From: Toxotes chatareus
Lineage: Eukaryota > Chordata > Actinopteri > Toxotidae
Assembly: GCA_016801885.1 (NCBI GenBank)
Contig: JAFBJY010001501.1
Span: 1 to 64,000, forward strand
Direction of reading: 5' to 3'
DNA: 64,000 bases
Below, piece by piece: positions 1 through 10,455 of the stretch. Position 1 is the first letter of the stretch, and every line of letters begins with the position of its first letter. The notes beneath the pieces were generated by a model, which was not told the DNA's origin, did no database searches, and worked only from the letters and a program-made list of their open reading frames with translations. The translations under genes were made by a program, and so were the position numbers.

Positions 1-1148
1 CCACCTTTGATGCCACCTCAGCTTTCTTCCTTTCGGCCTTAAGGACTTTCCTGTATCTCCTGATAACCTCCCCGGGATGACGGCTGTAACAGAGGGAAAA
101 TTTATCAAAGTATAACAAAAACACAAGTAGACCGTCACAGGGAAACACACATAGATACAAAGTGGTTACAAAAAATAAGATTACATGGGCACAGAGCAAT
201 TGAGGTCCAAAAATAAAACCCACCAGGAAGAACTTTTTGGAAAATAAACGTATACATAGAAAGAGAGAAAGAGAGACAGACAGACAGACAGACAGAGAGA
301 GAGAGAGAGAGAGAGAGACGAGAGAGACACAGACAAACAGAAATTGTGATGTGTATATGCCTGACACACTAAAAGGAGGCTATTGCCTTCCTCTCTTTTA
401 CACCTACCTCTGCTTGCATGTTGCCTTTTTTTCTTTTCTGTTTTTTTTTCCCTCTTGTCCTTTTTTTTGTACTCCGTGGGGTGCTTCTTTTCTTTTTTGC
501 TCTTTTCTTTGATTTCTTTTCGAATGGGAAGAATCAGTTGATGAGGATGAGGAGCTGAGGGAAGAGGATGAGGATGATGAAGAGAGTCGGATGGACTGGG
601 GGATGAAGACAAAGAAGATGGCCCGGGAGACGATTTGGGCCCGAGGAAGATGTGCAATTGTCCCAATCAAATCTGTATATGCAACATAATAGAAAATAAA
701 ATACAAATGCATTACTAACTACGATGATACAACTCAACTCACTACTTCTATCAACATTTACATTCATTAAGACTTTCAGTTTCACTGATTCATTAAATTG
801 TGATTTCACAGTTGAAGATATCTCGTCAATTATCAGGTATTAACTGTACATGGTATTGTTTGGTGATAACACGCTCATGCTCTGATGAAGGTCTTGTCAC
901 TGTAAAATGTTCCTTTCTTCCACTCAATTGTATATATTTTACAAAGCACCCAAGTATTATTGTAAAGGGTGCAAACATGAAAACCCCAGAAAGTTGGGCC
1001 TCCTTACTTTCCCCGTTGTTGCGGGGGGAGTCTGTGTCCTTAGTCAGGTCACTGATTTTTTCTGGGCGTGGCTTTTCGCCTCATGGAGCTTAAACTGCTT
1101 CTTCTTAACATGTAGAAATGCTGTTGGAGCTATAGTTGCTTCAATATC
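1..1148 (-). pseudogene. Remnant of CCDC106-like gene of the Merlin copy
   Basis: This is the counterpart of exons 2-4 of the gene at 24143-26358. The Ser-rich and Lys-rich linker exon lies at about 400-671, the coiled-coil exon ends at about 1148, and part of the C-terminal domain exon lies at 1-81. All are broken by frameshifts. The first exon was removed by the internal deletion near 1400, so no start remains. It cannot make a full product. Confidence 0.75.
275..327. repeat. GACA/GA microsatellite
   Basis: Runs of GACA followed by GA. The same tract occurs in the intact Merlin element at 24628-24698, in the last intron of the minus-strand gene, so it was part of the ancestral element. Confidence 0.95.
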
Positions 1149-1400
1149 TGGAATGATAAAAATATAATTAAAAAAGCTCTGATAATAAAGTCCACTTGAA
1201 GGTAAAATACAAAATGAGGAAATAAATGTAAATGTCAAAAAATGGTTTTAACCATTTTCAAGTCATATCTTGATATTGTGCCTAAGCCAATTAAAGTTTG
1301 GGCGCAAATCCACTAGTATGATGAGGCTCGTGGCTCATTTGTTTTCTGTCACCCGCAACCTACTCCCAGAGACTGGGACCCAACTGTGGTTGTAGTAAAA

Positions 1401-3206
1401 AGGATGCAAGAAAAGGCTTCTAAGAAGACGGATGAAAATGCAAAAAACAAACACAAGATGAAATTTAAGGAATCGTTGTGTGGACAACTATATGGTAGGT
1501 ATTTGTATTGATGGAATGACAATATGCATGCATATTTTGTCCCGAATTGTACTTGAAAAGAAATCTATTTAATTGTGAGCTGATAAGAGTGCCCAATATA
1601 TCTTAATTCATGTTAACATTAATGTCTAGAAATACACTACTATACACCATTTTTTATACTAATCTACAAGATCACAACATGCCAAGACTTTGGGGCTTTA
1701 GAGCTAATTTTATACTATACATACAAAATACTATATACTATACTATAAAATACTTTTAAAAAATATGATTTTAGAGGGTTACAGAATATTTCAGATTGGG
1801 AAATATTTTAGAATCACTGCCTGGACCACTAGCCTGCCTGTTTTATTCTTATCTTTATTGCATTTATCTTTAGGGTTTGCAAACACCATGACTACAGAGG
1901 AGGGAACTGAAGAGGTCAATTAGACACAAACCATTTTTAGCATGTCAAAGGTCTCCTCTTTAACTGGATGCTTTTGTACAGGTATGCTGTGGCATAGGTT
2001 TATGATTTTTCTGTCTATGATGAAAGTGTTTATTACTGTATAACTATGCTATCATAAACAAAACTGGAGACTATGTACTACAGCTTGTGATTATTGTTAT
2101 AGAGCCATAAATTTTAATTATTTTACAGTATGGAATGCTGTGTTGGTCAGCATTAGGCCTGGAGGAGCAACATGTCCTGACCCTGCCTCTTGAAGCTCAA
2201 TGGCAATTGGTCTCTCAATCTAAAAGGCTCTGGCAATTCATATTAGAAATAGGATTTTTCCTAGGATATCCTACAGTACTTTTTTATATTACATTACACT
2301 TTGGGTGATGCTCTATCCAGAGCTTAATTTTAGAACCAAATGTATTAACAGAGCTCTTAGGAACACCAAAACATATTTCCCTATTATTGCTGTTTTGTCA
2401 ACACAACAGTGGCAATTTTCATATTCTGAGGTCAGAATACAAACATTGGTATCAAACCAAAAGATCAAAAGAACTGGGTATAAATTATTTCCCTTCAGTT
2501 TTTCATAAGGCCCATCTACGCTAAGTGGACATGATCAGTGATGATATTTGGAAGCTCAGCCACCCTGTCCAAGATGGCAAAACTGCGAGATGTCTGCATA
2601 CGAATGGAAGATATAAACAAGCAAGAGGCCAGCATTGGGGGTAGCAGTTTGTCACCATTGATGAGCCACTTCAGACAAAAAAGAAAGGCAAGCAGCAAGC
2701 ACTATTACAAGACAGTGATGCAAATTACATTAAATGACATATTATTAATTTTGTGAAATTTTGTTTTAATGATTCCCTAATATTTTATGTTTTCAATAGA
2801 AACGGATGGGACAATGGCTGGTGGGTGGAAGGGGAAGAAGTGGTGTTTGGGATGCTGGGGTGTGAATCGGAGAGGGAAGACCTTCAAAGCCGTTCTTTGC
2901 TTATCGAAAAAGAAGAAGGAGGGATCTGGTCCCACTTATAGCTCACCATGTTAAAGTGGATCGCAAATAAAGTGATGAGTGGCGGCTTACCGAATGTTAC
3001 CTCAGCTGGGTTACACCATTTCACTGTCAATCACAGGTGTCATATGTCAATGCCCAAACAGGTGCATACCAGCACATAGAGGGGGCCTGGAGAAATTAAG
3101 GAAAATGTGTGCACCAGGGCAAACGACAGAGGAGTTACTGGTAGACCATCTCAGAGTCATTGAATGGCATGAGTGGTTGGCCGTAAGCATCGTAATGGGC
3201 CGTTAG
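1401..3206 (+). pseudogene. Decayed Merlin transposase
   Basis: Matches the four-exon transposase at 26725-28709: a partial exon 1 just after the deletion junction, exon 2 near 1873-1980, exon 3 near 2500-2690 and exon 4 near 2800-3206. The first catalytic region is visibly damaged and reading frames change repeatedly. A poly(A) signal AATAAA follows the stop, as in the intact copy. Confidence 0.75.
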
Positions 3207-4333
3207 GAAAGATTACTCCTGACATTGCTGTGATGTATGGACAATAAATGTCCTCTGAAATTTATCCAGTGTTTAGACAAAAGTGCCAAAATCTGAGTTG
3301 TTTGTATGTTTTTGTATGATGGGATGTACTATGGGTCAGTATGTTTGTTTCTGTATTAAACACAATGTTCAACATTTCATCTGTGGTGTTTCTTTGTTAA
3401 ATAAGTACACAGAAAAACCTTTGGGTGAAACAAGGTTGCCACAAAAGTTTTATATTTTAGTATCACATCAAATTTGTACCTTGAACTTTTTCCACCTATT
3501 TGCTGTTCTAAAGGTTTCACTAGTATTAAAATGGTTAACTATTAACAACTCATCTGTAAAGTGTGAGTTAATATATTAGTTAAGTATAGTTATTAGCTTA
3601 TGTATATTATTAGACGTTATTTCTAAAGCTGCACCATTCTCATTTACTAACAGTCAATACATGAGGGAATAGTTGCAACTTTTGAATAATGTCCAATGAC
3701 GTATATAAACATTAACTGATTCTCAACAAATCATTAGCACATTATTTTACTAATAGCTTGTTCGGTCTATTAGTAATTTATAAAGGTATACTTATAAACC
3801 ATTAACATACAGTTAAATAGTCATTTATAACTTGTTAACTAACAGCTTTAAGTTATCTATTGGCTAGCTATAAAGCACAGTTATAATCCTTAACAAACTG
3901 TTATTCGTTATTTAATATAACTTTATAAGTCATTAACTAACAGTTTATTAATGCTCTATTAACTAGTTACAATGATAGTTATTATAAAGTGTTACCCATA
4001 TTTCATAAAAACACAGAGTTTGATGAACATGCATATATGAATGCCCCTTTGTCAACTTTGGCTGTCATCCTAAGGACAACCAGACCAAACCAACAGATAA
4101 CCAAACAACCTACCATCACTACATATGGACATTTATGTATATATATGATGGGCTATTCTATAATATAACAGGCCAAGAAACGGTTCAAAAAGACAGACCC
4201 AATAGTAAGCTTGAATAGTTTTATAATGGATAATCAACATAGGTGTGTGTAGCCCTCTCCCCCAGCCAACATGCTGCCTAATGAACCCTGTTATAATTGT
4301 CGGGTAACCTTACCAAATATCTCCCACACTCAC

Positions 4334-4745
4334 CTGTTTCTTCCATTAAGCCGACTGTTTTTCTGGAACTTCTCGCGCTTCCTCAAAAAGTCACTTAAAT
4401 CCGACATGTTGAGGGAAACGCCTGGCTCTCCTCCTGTATCTCTCTCTGCCTTACAGGTACCCATAGTTCTGAGATTAAAGTCAGAATTTGAGAAAAAGTC
4501 AGAAAATATTTTTAGTGGCCCTCAATCTCTTCCATCAGCTTGCTTAGAGCATTGAAACTAAGTAACTGAAGACATACGGTTAACTTGAAACCTTTCACCA
4601 CAGATGAGGCATAATGCATAAAAAACCTAGAGACCTTTACTAAATAAAAGTCGATAAATCTTCCAGTTGCAGCAACTTACCTGCTTTGACAGAGACAGAA
4701 GCTTTTCCTCGCTTTCAACGTGCTTGTGTCACACGGAAAGCACGC
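4334..4745 (-). CDS. First exons of an unrecognised minus-strand gene, copy 1
   Basis: A probable untranslated exon at 4681 to about 4745 ends in a strong donor (AAGCAG then GTAAGT). A second exon at 4334-4433 starts after an acceptor (ATACAG), has an ATG at 4405-4407, and reads MSDLSDFLRKREKFQKNSRL onward for 24 codons plus two bases before a perfect donor (GTGAGT). The short N-terminus is rich in charged residues and has no signal peptide or membrane segment. Later exons would lie to the left, in or beyond the Merlin copy, so that element may sit in the intron. The exon pair is conserved base for base in the second duplicate. I do not recognise the protein. Confidence 0.5.
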
Positions 4746-4929
4746 CTTCACGGGAAATGCGCATGTCACATAGTTAAGTCCTGCCACCTGCGTCGGGTAT
4801 AGGTGTCAGGTTGTGAGGACGGCTCATCAATTATACTTTGTCAGGCTGGATGCCTTTAATTACTTTTATTCACTAAAAGTTTTATTTAACCAAGTGTAAT
4901 GAGCAGAGTCAGCAGCAAGCACACATCAG

Positions 4930-5119
4930 TTAAGATCACTTTATTTAAGCTATATTAGCAATTACATTTACAGTGTTCATACTTCACGCCTTGCTCAATA
5001 TTCAGAACTCTAGTCTCAGTCTTTGCTCCAGCAGCTTCATTAACTCGTCATTCCAAAAGCCTGCACCTCCTTTGGTTGCTTCTCTTTCAATTTTCGCCAC
5101 AAATCCATCACTGGAATCA
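4930..5119 (-). CDS. Last exon and 3' end of an unrecognised minus-strand gene, copy 1
   Basis: Reading leftward from a possible acceptor at 5119, one frame stays open for about 38 codons (DSSDGFVAKIEREATKGGAG, then an acidic, Leu-rich end closing in LRLEF) to a stop at 5002-5004. A poly(A) signal AATAAA follows at 4940-4945. The context is therefore a terminal exon whose transcript ends just before the first exon of the next minus-strand gene at 4745. The acceptor choice is uncertain because the polypyrimidine tract is weak. Identical in the second duplicate. Product unknown. Confidence 0.4.
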
Positions 5120-5384
5120 CTACAACAGACTCTCTAAAACTCAGCTCTCATCACCATTCTCTTCTTTAAGAATACATTATAAACCATAATCCAACATCCT
5201 TGTACTTGTTTTAGTCATTTACCATGAAACTCACTGTATATATATATGCAACATATTACACTGTCATTTTGATTGATATGTATTGAATTTGTACTGTGAT
5301 CCTTTGTCTTTATCTACTGGATTGTGTCTTATTGTTGTCACTGCAAATGAGAATTGGTTTCACGGACTTACCTGTTTAAAATGA

Positions 5385-6110
5385 AGCTGAAATAAAACTT
5401 ACTATATATGCTAACAAAGGCATGTGTTTATTTTAACACTTGTATTCATCAGTTCATACCATTCTTTCATACCTTCTGCTGATATTGATGGTTAACACAA
5501 TTCTTGAAATGAATCCACTTTTTAATGTGCAAATAAAGGTATTTATGAAGCTCTTGCTCTGAGTTTGTTGTTGCTTTTCACCTTATCTTGGTTTGCAGTA
5601 CTCTATTGTAAATCCATCCAAAAAACATTAATTGATAGAGGTTTTTCCCCACAATTTGTAATTAATTACAAGTCCATTTCTGTATTAGTTTTAATCAGCT
5701 ACATAACACAGAAATGTTGATTTAATGTTGCTGTCTATATTGGAATGTCTGCTTTCCTCATGTGTCTTTTGTACTGTACCAGTTTTAATGACACTGGAAA
5801 ACATTAATTCACCAAAGCATCCCAGATTCATTATGAGCTTTATAGTAAATCTGGAAAAATTCCTGCTGAGTAGTTCATAGAAAAATGAACTCAGTGCCAT
5901 TACTGTTGGGGGTTGCAGGTTTATTTGAAATTCAATATAACTGTGACCACAAAGGAATAAGGTACATTAAATATGTGTTCATTTGCTGTTAACCAGTTGG
6001 GAAAAAAATAAAACTTATATTGACAGTTGATACAATTGTTGAAATGAATCCACTTTTAATGTGCAATAAAGATATTTGTGAAACTCTTGCTCTGAGTTTG
6101 TTGATCTGTT
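5385..6110 (+). repeat. Tandemly repeated 3'-end block, copy 1
   Basis: Two similar blocks about 540 bp apart (near 5505-5570 and 6040-6105) each contain AATAAAG followed by a T/G-rich tract (GCTCTGAGTTTGTTG). That is the layout of a plus-strand cleavage and poly(A) site. Upstream AATAAAAC motifs at about 5391 and 6008 repeat too. The second duplicate has the same pair near 20800 and 21340. No coding frame was identified with them. Confidence 0.5.
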
Positions 6111-6499
6111 TTTCAGAACTTATCTTCATTTCTGCTGCTTTTAGATGGTCTAGCTTTCAGTGTCACATTTTTAATAAGACCTCATGAAAAACATTTTGGC
6201 TTATACATGGTGGATCCTGGCTGAATCCTGTATGTAGCATCTTGGTCTAGGACAGGTGCATGAATGAGCTTCAGCTGTGGATGATCAAGTATGAACTCTA
6301 CAGTATTAAATGAAGTCATACATGACAAATGTTCAAATCAAAGTGTAGACCCGCACATGATCACTTTATTCTTTTCCACTGCCTTGGAATGCTTTGAATT
6401 TTCCATAATCTGACTGATGTATCAGAACACCCCACTTAAGGGATTTCTACCGCAGCTTGAAGTTTGTGGAGTTTAACTGTGAATGTAGTCAAAAGCAAA

Positions 6500-6640
6500 G
6501 CATCCAGTGAGCAGCAGCTCAGAGGAGGTGTGGTCATGACGTCACCATCTCACCTGCCTTGATTCCCAGGCAACGGTTTGACGTCACCACGGGCGGCAGC
6601 TGATGATATAAAATGAGGAGAGTCTCTTCACTGACCCAAT
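6500..6640 (+). promoter_or_regulatory. Promoter with two CRE sites and TATA box, copy 1
   Basis: Two full palindromic CRE sites TGACGTCA (6537-6544 and 6579-6586) flank CCCAGGCAACGG, which resembles half of an RFX X-box. A TATA box TATAAAA lies at 6607-6613. The spacing suits a plus-strand start near 6637. CRE and X-box elements together are typical of CREB/CREM- and RFX-driven genes such as testis or cilia genes, but that use is inferred. The block is identical in the duplicate at 21759-21893, and the two diverge directly after it. Confidence 0.6.
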
Positions 6641-6994
6641 CTTTCTGAGGAGGTAGGGACAGCTCTGGTGGCGGTGCTGTCGGTGTCTCAGGCTAACAAC
6701 GCCTTGTTAGTATCTGCCGCTGTCTGGCCATGCTATGGATCTCATTGATAACGGTTCATTTTGAGCGCCAGAGGTTAATATCCAGGAGAACTGAATACAG
6801 ATGCACTGGCCACTCAGATTTCTGTCCTTCTCTCTCTCTCCCTGAGAGAGTAGAGTTTTTGCTTCTTTCTCTCTCAGGGAGCGAGAGAGAAACACAGAGA
6901 GAAAGATGTTTATTTAAATTTAGATTGAAATTTGACTGAAATTTATTGAAATGGAAATAATGTATATACATTATTGAGTTTTTGGCTTCTGTGT
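6641..6994. other. Sequence downstream of promoter copy 1
   Basis: Probable start of a transcript from the promoter just upstream. It contains a GA/CT-rich inverted tract near 6826-6905 (CTCTCTC-CCTGAGAGAG and its complement). No frame worth calling. Confidence 0.4.
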
Positions 6995-7225
6995 TTTCTC
7001 AATAGTGTTGTAATTAGATGTCCTTTAGTGTGTTTTCATTTGCGTGATGAAGGATTGGTGCTATTCAGAATATGTATTCTATATTTTATTTATATATTAT
7101 TCCATTTTTTTTTTTTAATCATTCTAAAGTAAAATTATAGTTTTTATTGCTATTCTCTGCTGTTATGTGTGATTGTGTATATTTTTGCCACTTTTATGCA
7201 TATAGAGTATATTGATTTAATTTCT
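6995..7225. repeat. Dispersed AT-rich repeat, copy 1
   Basis: Aligns with 11648-11872 over about 220 bases with substitutions and small gaps; both share the block TCCTTTAGTGTGTTTTCATT. Family unknown. Confidence 0.6.
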
Positions 7226-7227
7226 GA

Positions 7228-8142
7228 TAACTTCAGAATGCTGTAGAAGAGAAACGAGAAAAGAATGCTGTAGAATAGAATCTATAGAATACTGTAGAAT
7301 AGAACGAGAACAGAATACTGTAGAAAAAGAACGAGAACAGAAAGGTAGAATAGAACATAGAACGGAATGTTGTAGAATAGAATACAATGGAATGCTGTAG
7401 GAGAGAACACAGATCAGAATGATATAGAACTAGAATACTGTACAATAGAACTTAGAAAGAATACTGTAAAATAGAATATAGAATACTGTAGAAGAGAATG
7501 AACAGAATGTTGTGGAACGCAGAACAATGCTGTAGAACGGTAGAACAGAATTTCTGTAGAATAGAAACGAGAACACTGTAAAATAGAACTTAGAAGGAAT
7601 ACTGCAAAGGTTGAATATAGAATACTGTAGAAGAGAACGAGAACATAATATTGTAGGAAAGAACATAATACTGTAGAAGAGAATGTAGAACTGAATGCTG
7701 TAGAACAGAACGAACGAATGTTTAGAAGAGAACGAGAACGGAATGCTGTAGAATAGAACGAGAACGGAAGTTGTAGAATAGAACGAACGGAATACTGTAA
7801 AATAGAACGTGAGAACGGAATGCTGTAGAACAGAACGAGAAATCTAAATGCCAGAACAGAACGCAGAATTAAATGCTGTAGAACAGAACGAGAACGGAAT
7901 GCTGTAGAAGAACGCAGAACGGAATGCTGTAGATTAAACGAGAACGAATACTGTAAAATAGAACGAGAACGGAATGCTGTAGAACAGAATGCAGAACGGA
8001 ATGCTGTAGAACAGAACGCAGAACGGAATGCTGTAGAATCAGAACAGAACGAGAACTTAACTTGTAGAATAGAACACAGAACGGAATGCTGTAATGAACG
8101 TAGAACGAAATGCAGAATAGAACGCAGAACGGAATGCTGTGG
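7228..8142. repeat. Minisatellite array, left part
   Basis: About 35 degenerate units of roughly 26 bp built around GGAATGCTGTAGAA followed by a TAGAACGA-type segment, with many units a few bases shorter. Long minus-strand frames across it are products of the repeat, rich in Phe, Tyr, Ser and Thr, and not genes. The array resumes at 8959, so the material between is an insertion. Confidence 0.92.
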
Positions 8143-8958
8143 TGTGGTGACGGGTCTGTATGTTTTGAAATACGCGGCTTATGCTATAGCTATCTATACT
8201 TTGCTCATCAAAATTCAAAATATGTACGTAATGGGATTTCACAGGTGTTTACCTGAATAATACCAATGCTTCAGATGGACACTTCTGTCTAGACAGGCAC
8301 CCCTGCTATTTCAGTATCACTCTTTTGTCCAATTGCCAGAACCTTTGAGTGTTTGGCTATTAAAGTTTGTAGGGTAAACTGAGATAAGGTTATTGACAGT
8401 TTTTGTAAAAAAAATAAATAATGTGTCTCTGACACCATTGCAGCAACTTATGCCCAAGGTACATCGGACGGAGGAGCCCAAGGAGAAAAGAACCATTGTA
8501 ACTCAAGTACCTGAAAATAAGATTTGGTGAGAAGCGGTTGACACTGATAAAAAATCCGCCAATATTAATTACGAAATGGGAAGGATATGTACAACATGTC
8601 AGTACATGCCCGGACAGCGGGGACACGCTCAACATGCCAATATACGCCCGATATGTCCTGAGGGAAGGCAAACCACCATATAAAATATGATGTACATTTT
8701 GAAGTTTCAGTTATTCCTGCAGGACTGCTCATGCTTTTTGAACTCTGCATGAGGAATAAAGTATCCTGACCTAACTTATCTGATCTCCAGCCCTGATTTG
8801 ACTCTGTGCATTACTCTGACTAAAGATCTGAAAACTTAGAACTTTCTACAGAAGACAAAAGACTACAAGAAGAAGGTGGGCCTCAGTTGGGCCTGAGCTC
8901 TGCTTCAATCTGGCTATTGACAGGGTTTACTACCCAGCCTGCAGTAGAAAAATCCACA
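8143..8958 (+). mobile_element. LTR-like insertion inside the satellite array
   Basis: The satellite stops at about 8140 and restarts at 8959. The insert begins TGTGG and ends CCACA, a short inverted repeat of the TG...CA type. It has a TATA-like TATAAAA near 8681 and a poly(A) signal AATAAAG near 8756 followed by a CT-rich stretch (CTGATCTCCAG), which is the U3-R-U5 order of an LTR. The right half resembles 61500-61806, which ends in the same AAAAATCCACA. No gag, pol or env sequence and no clear target duplication were seen. A solo LTR of an endogenous retrovirus or related element is the best reading. Confidence 0.5.
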
Positions 8959-9240
8959 TTAGTAGAATAGAATCTAGAACAGAATGCTGTTGAATACAAC
9001 GCAGAACAGAATGCTGTAGAATAGAACGCAGAACGGAATGCTGTAGAATATAACGTAGGAACGAATGCCAGAAGAGAACGCAGGAACAGAATGCTATAGA
9101 ATAGAACGTAGAACAGAATACTGTAGAATAGAACGAGAATGGAATGCTGCCAGAATAGAACGAGAACAGAATGCTGTAGAAGAGAAACACAGATCAGAAT
9201 TCTGTAGAGAACGAGAACACTGTAAATATAACTTAGAAGA
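8959..9240. repeat. Minisatellite array, right part
   Basis: Continuation of the 26-bp-unit array interrupted at 8142. About ten degenerate units. Confidence 0.9.
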
Positions 9241-9297
9241 GAATATCATATTCTCTTTACGGAGAAAAGAGTATTTTCTGCCTTCATTTTCATACAG

Positions 9298-9630
9298 TAG
9301 ATAAGATAAGAGTGTCCTACTAAACCTAAGCAATGTAAAATTACACTGTTACAGCAGCAAAGCAGATGCAATAGGATACTGGCAATTGTGAATATACAGA
9401 AATGATACAGATAATAGACAGAATATAAAGACTCCAAGAAAAAATGACCATTAGAGGGAAACAATAATAATAAATACAACAGTGATGACCAAAGTGACCG
9501 TGGCACTGTTTGAACAGTAAGAGAAATAAAGAAGAAAAGGCTGCACATATAGCAGCAATTTAAGTCCAGGAGTGAGTATGTGTGTGTTTTGTGTGCATGG
9601 TTTGCTCAGCACAGTTATTGTAGTTCTTAA
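9298..9630 (-). mobile_element. LINE 3'-end fragment
   Basis: Starts with AGATAAGATAAGA and aligns with the 3' end of the LINE at 48122-48370, sharing the tract CACTGTTACAGCAGCA and later GGTTTGCTCAGCACAG. It has the same orientation, with the GATAA tail at left. It is strongly 5'-truncated and non-coding. Confidence 0.65.
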
Positions 9631-10237
9631 TTGGAAGAAGAAAATATTTTTGAATCCACATCAGCAACTTCCATTGAGGAAATTCAAATTAGTAGGCACG
9701 TTACAGGCCATGAATGAGGCAAGTGGTAAATGTATTCTAAAAGTCACAACTGGAAGAATCCAGAGATGGCTCAAATTAAAGTGTGGATACATAGATAGCT
9801 GTTAATGCAAAAGCAGTGCACGTGTTTTCATTCAGAGTTAGTGGTCAGGCAAAGTTATTTATTATCACATTATTATATTTGCTCGGACGGAAAAGTCCAA
9901 TTCCAGGGCATACACAGGATAAAAGATTTGTCTGGCTTTTACCAACAAAGCAGATGAGCTTACTAATCACATTTTCCAAATGGACTTATAAACTTATGTG
10001 CTGTTATTAAACACCTGTACGATGGCGGTAGTACTCTGCCCCAGTGATAATGTCCCATCATCCATCATCGCTTGGATTTCTCTACCCACTGAGGAACTCA
10101 TCAGACATAATTAGTGTTTATAACAGGGTGTTTTGACAGTATATATTTTGATTGGTCATGTTAAGATGTGTCGCTACATATGTATTAGTGCTTACCTTGT
10201 CTTTGTACATTGATCAGGGTTTTTTTAATTATTAATT
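9631..10237. other. No gene recognised
   Basis: AT-rich sequence with only short frames; nothing identified. Confidence 0.5.
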
Positions 10238-10455
10238 TATTGATCCCGTTAGGGGAAATTACTCTCTGTATTACCACCAGAGAGAACGACAAGCATCCCC
10301 AGTGAAGACACTCGAGGACATTGCTGGTGCCTAGCCAGGAGCACCACACAGCCGGGTCGTAGAGGCAGGGAGGCGACTCTTCACTCATCACTATATCCGT
10401 TGGCGCTATCGGAAGGATCAAACTCAACCTCCCACCACAGTCTTAACTTGTTGTG
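10238..10455 (-). mobile_element. Dispersed retroposon-like fragment
   Basis: Contains TTATTGATCCCGTTAGGGGA and a downstream GCCGGGTCGTAGAGG block. This arrangement is one I associate with 3' ends of teleost non-LTR retrotransposons. It is decayed, and orientation is inferred from that resemblance. Confidence 0.4.

Larger units (their letters stand above)
1..4002 (+). mobile_element. Decayed Merlin transposon copy, left end outside the window
   Basis: This stretch aligns along its length with 24345-29523, the well-preserved Merlin element, but carries very many one- to few-base indels, mostly losses. It ends at the same terminal sequence (AAAGTGTTACC at 3992-4002), followed by CATATTTCAT. 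Near 1400 the alignment jumps from the equivalent of about 25822 to about 26798. Roughly 1 kb holding exon 1 of the minus-strand gene, the divergent promoter and the start of transposase exon 1 is therefore gone, so this is an internally deleted copy. The nested hairpin of the terminal repeat is damaged here. Confidence 0.85.
3005..6640. repeat. Segmental duplication, copy 1
   Basis: Direct-orientation duplicate of 18240-21893, at an offset of about 15.26 kb. From 3779 to 5222 I find no difference from 19041-20484. Further blocks near 5815-6040 and 6495-6640 also look identical, while the stretches between and before them differ by many substitutions and indels. The duplicate includes the 3' end of a Merlin element, so that insertion is older than the duplication. 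Confidence 0.9.

Noticed and set aside
4271..4555. Plus-strand ORF of 94 codons, repeated at 19533-19817
   Set aside because: Identical only because of the duplication; it lies antisense over the minus-strand first exon, which has better splice signals.
7233..8242. Several minus-strand ORFs of 60-78 codons rich in Phe, Tyr, Ser and Thr
   Set aside because: They are translations of the 26-bp minisatellite and follow its period.
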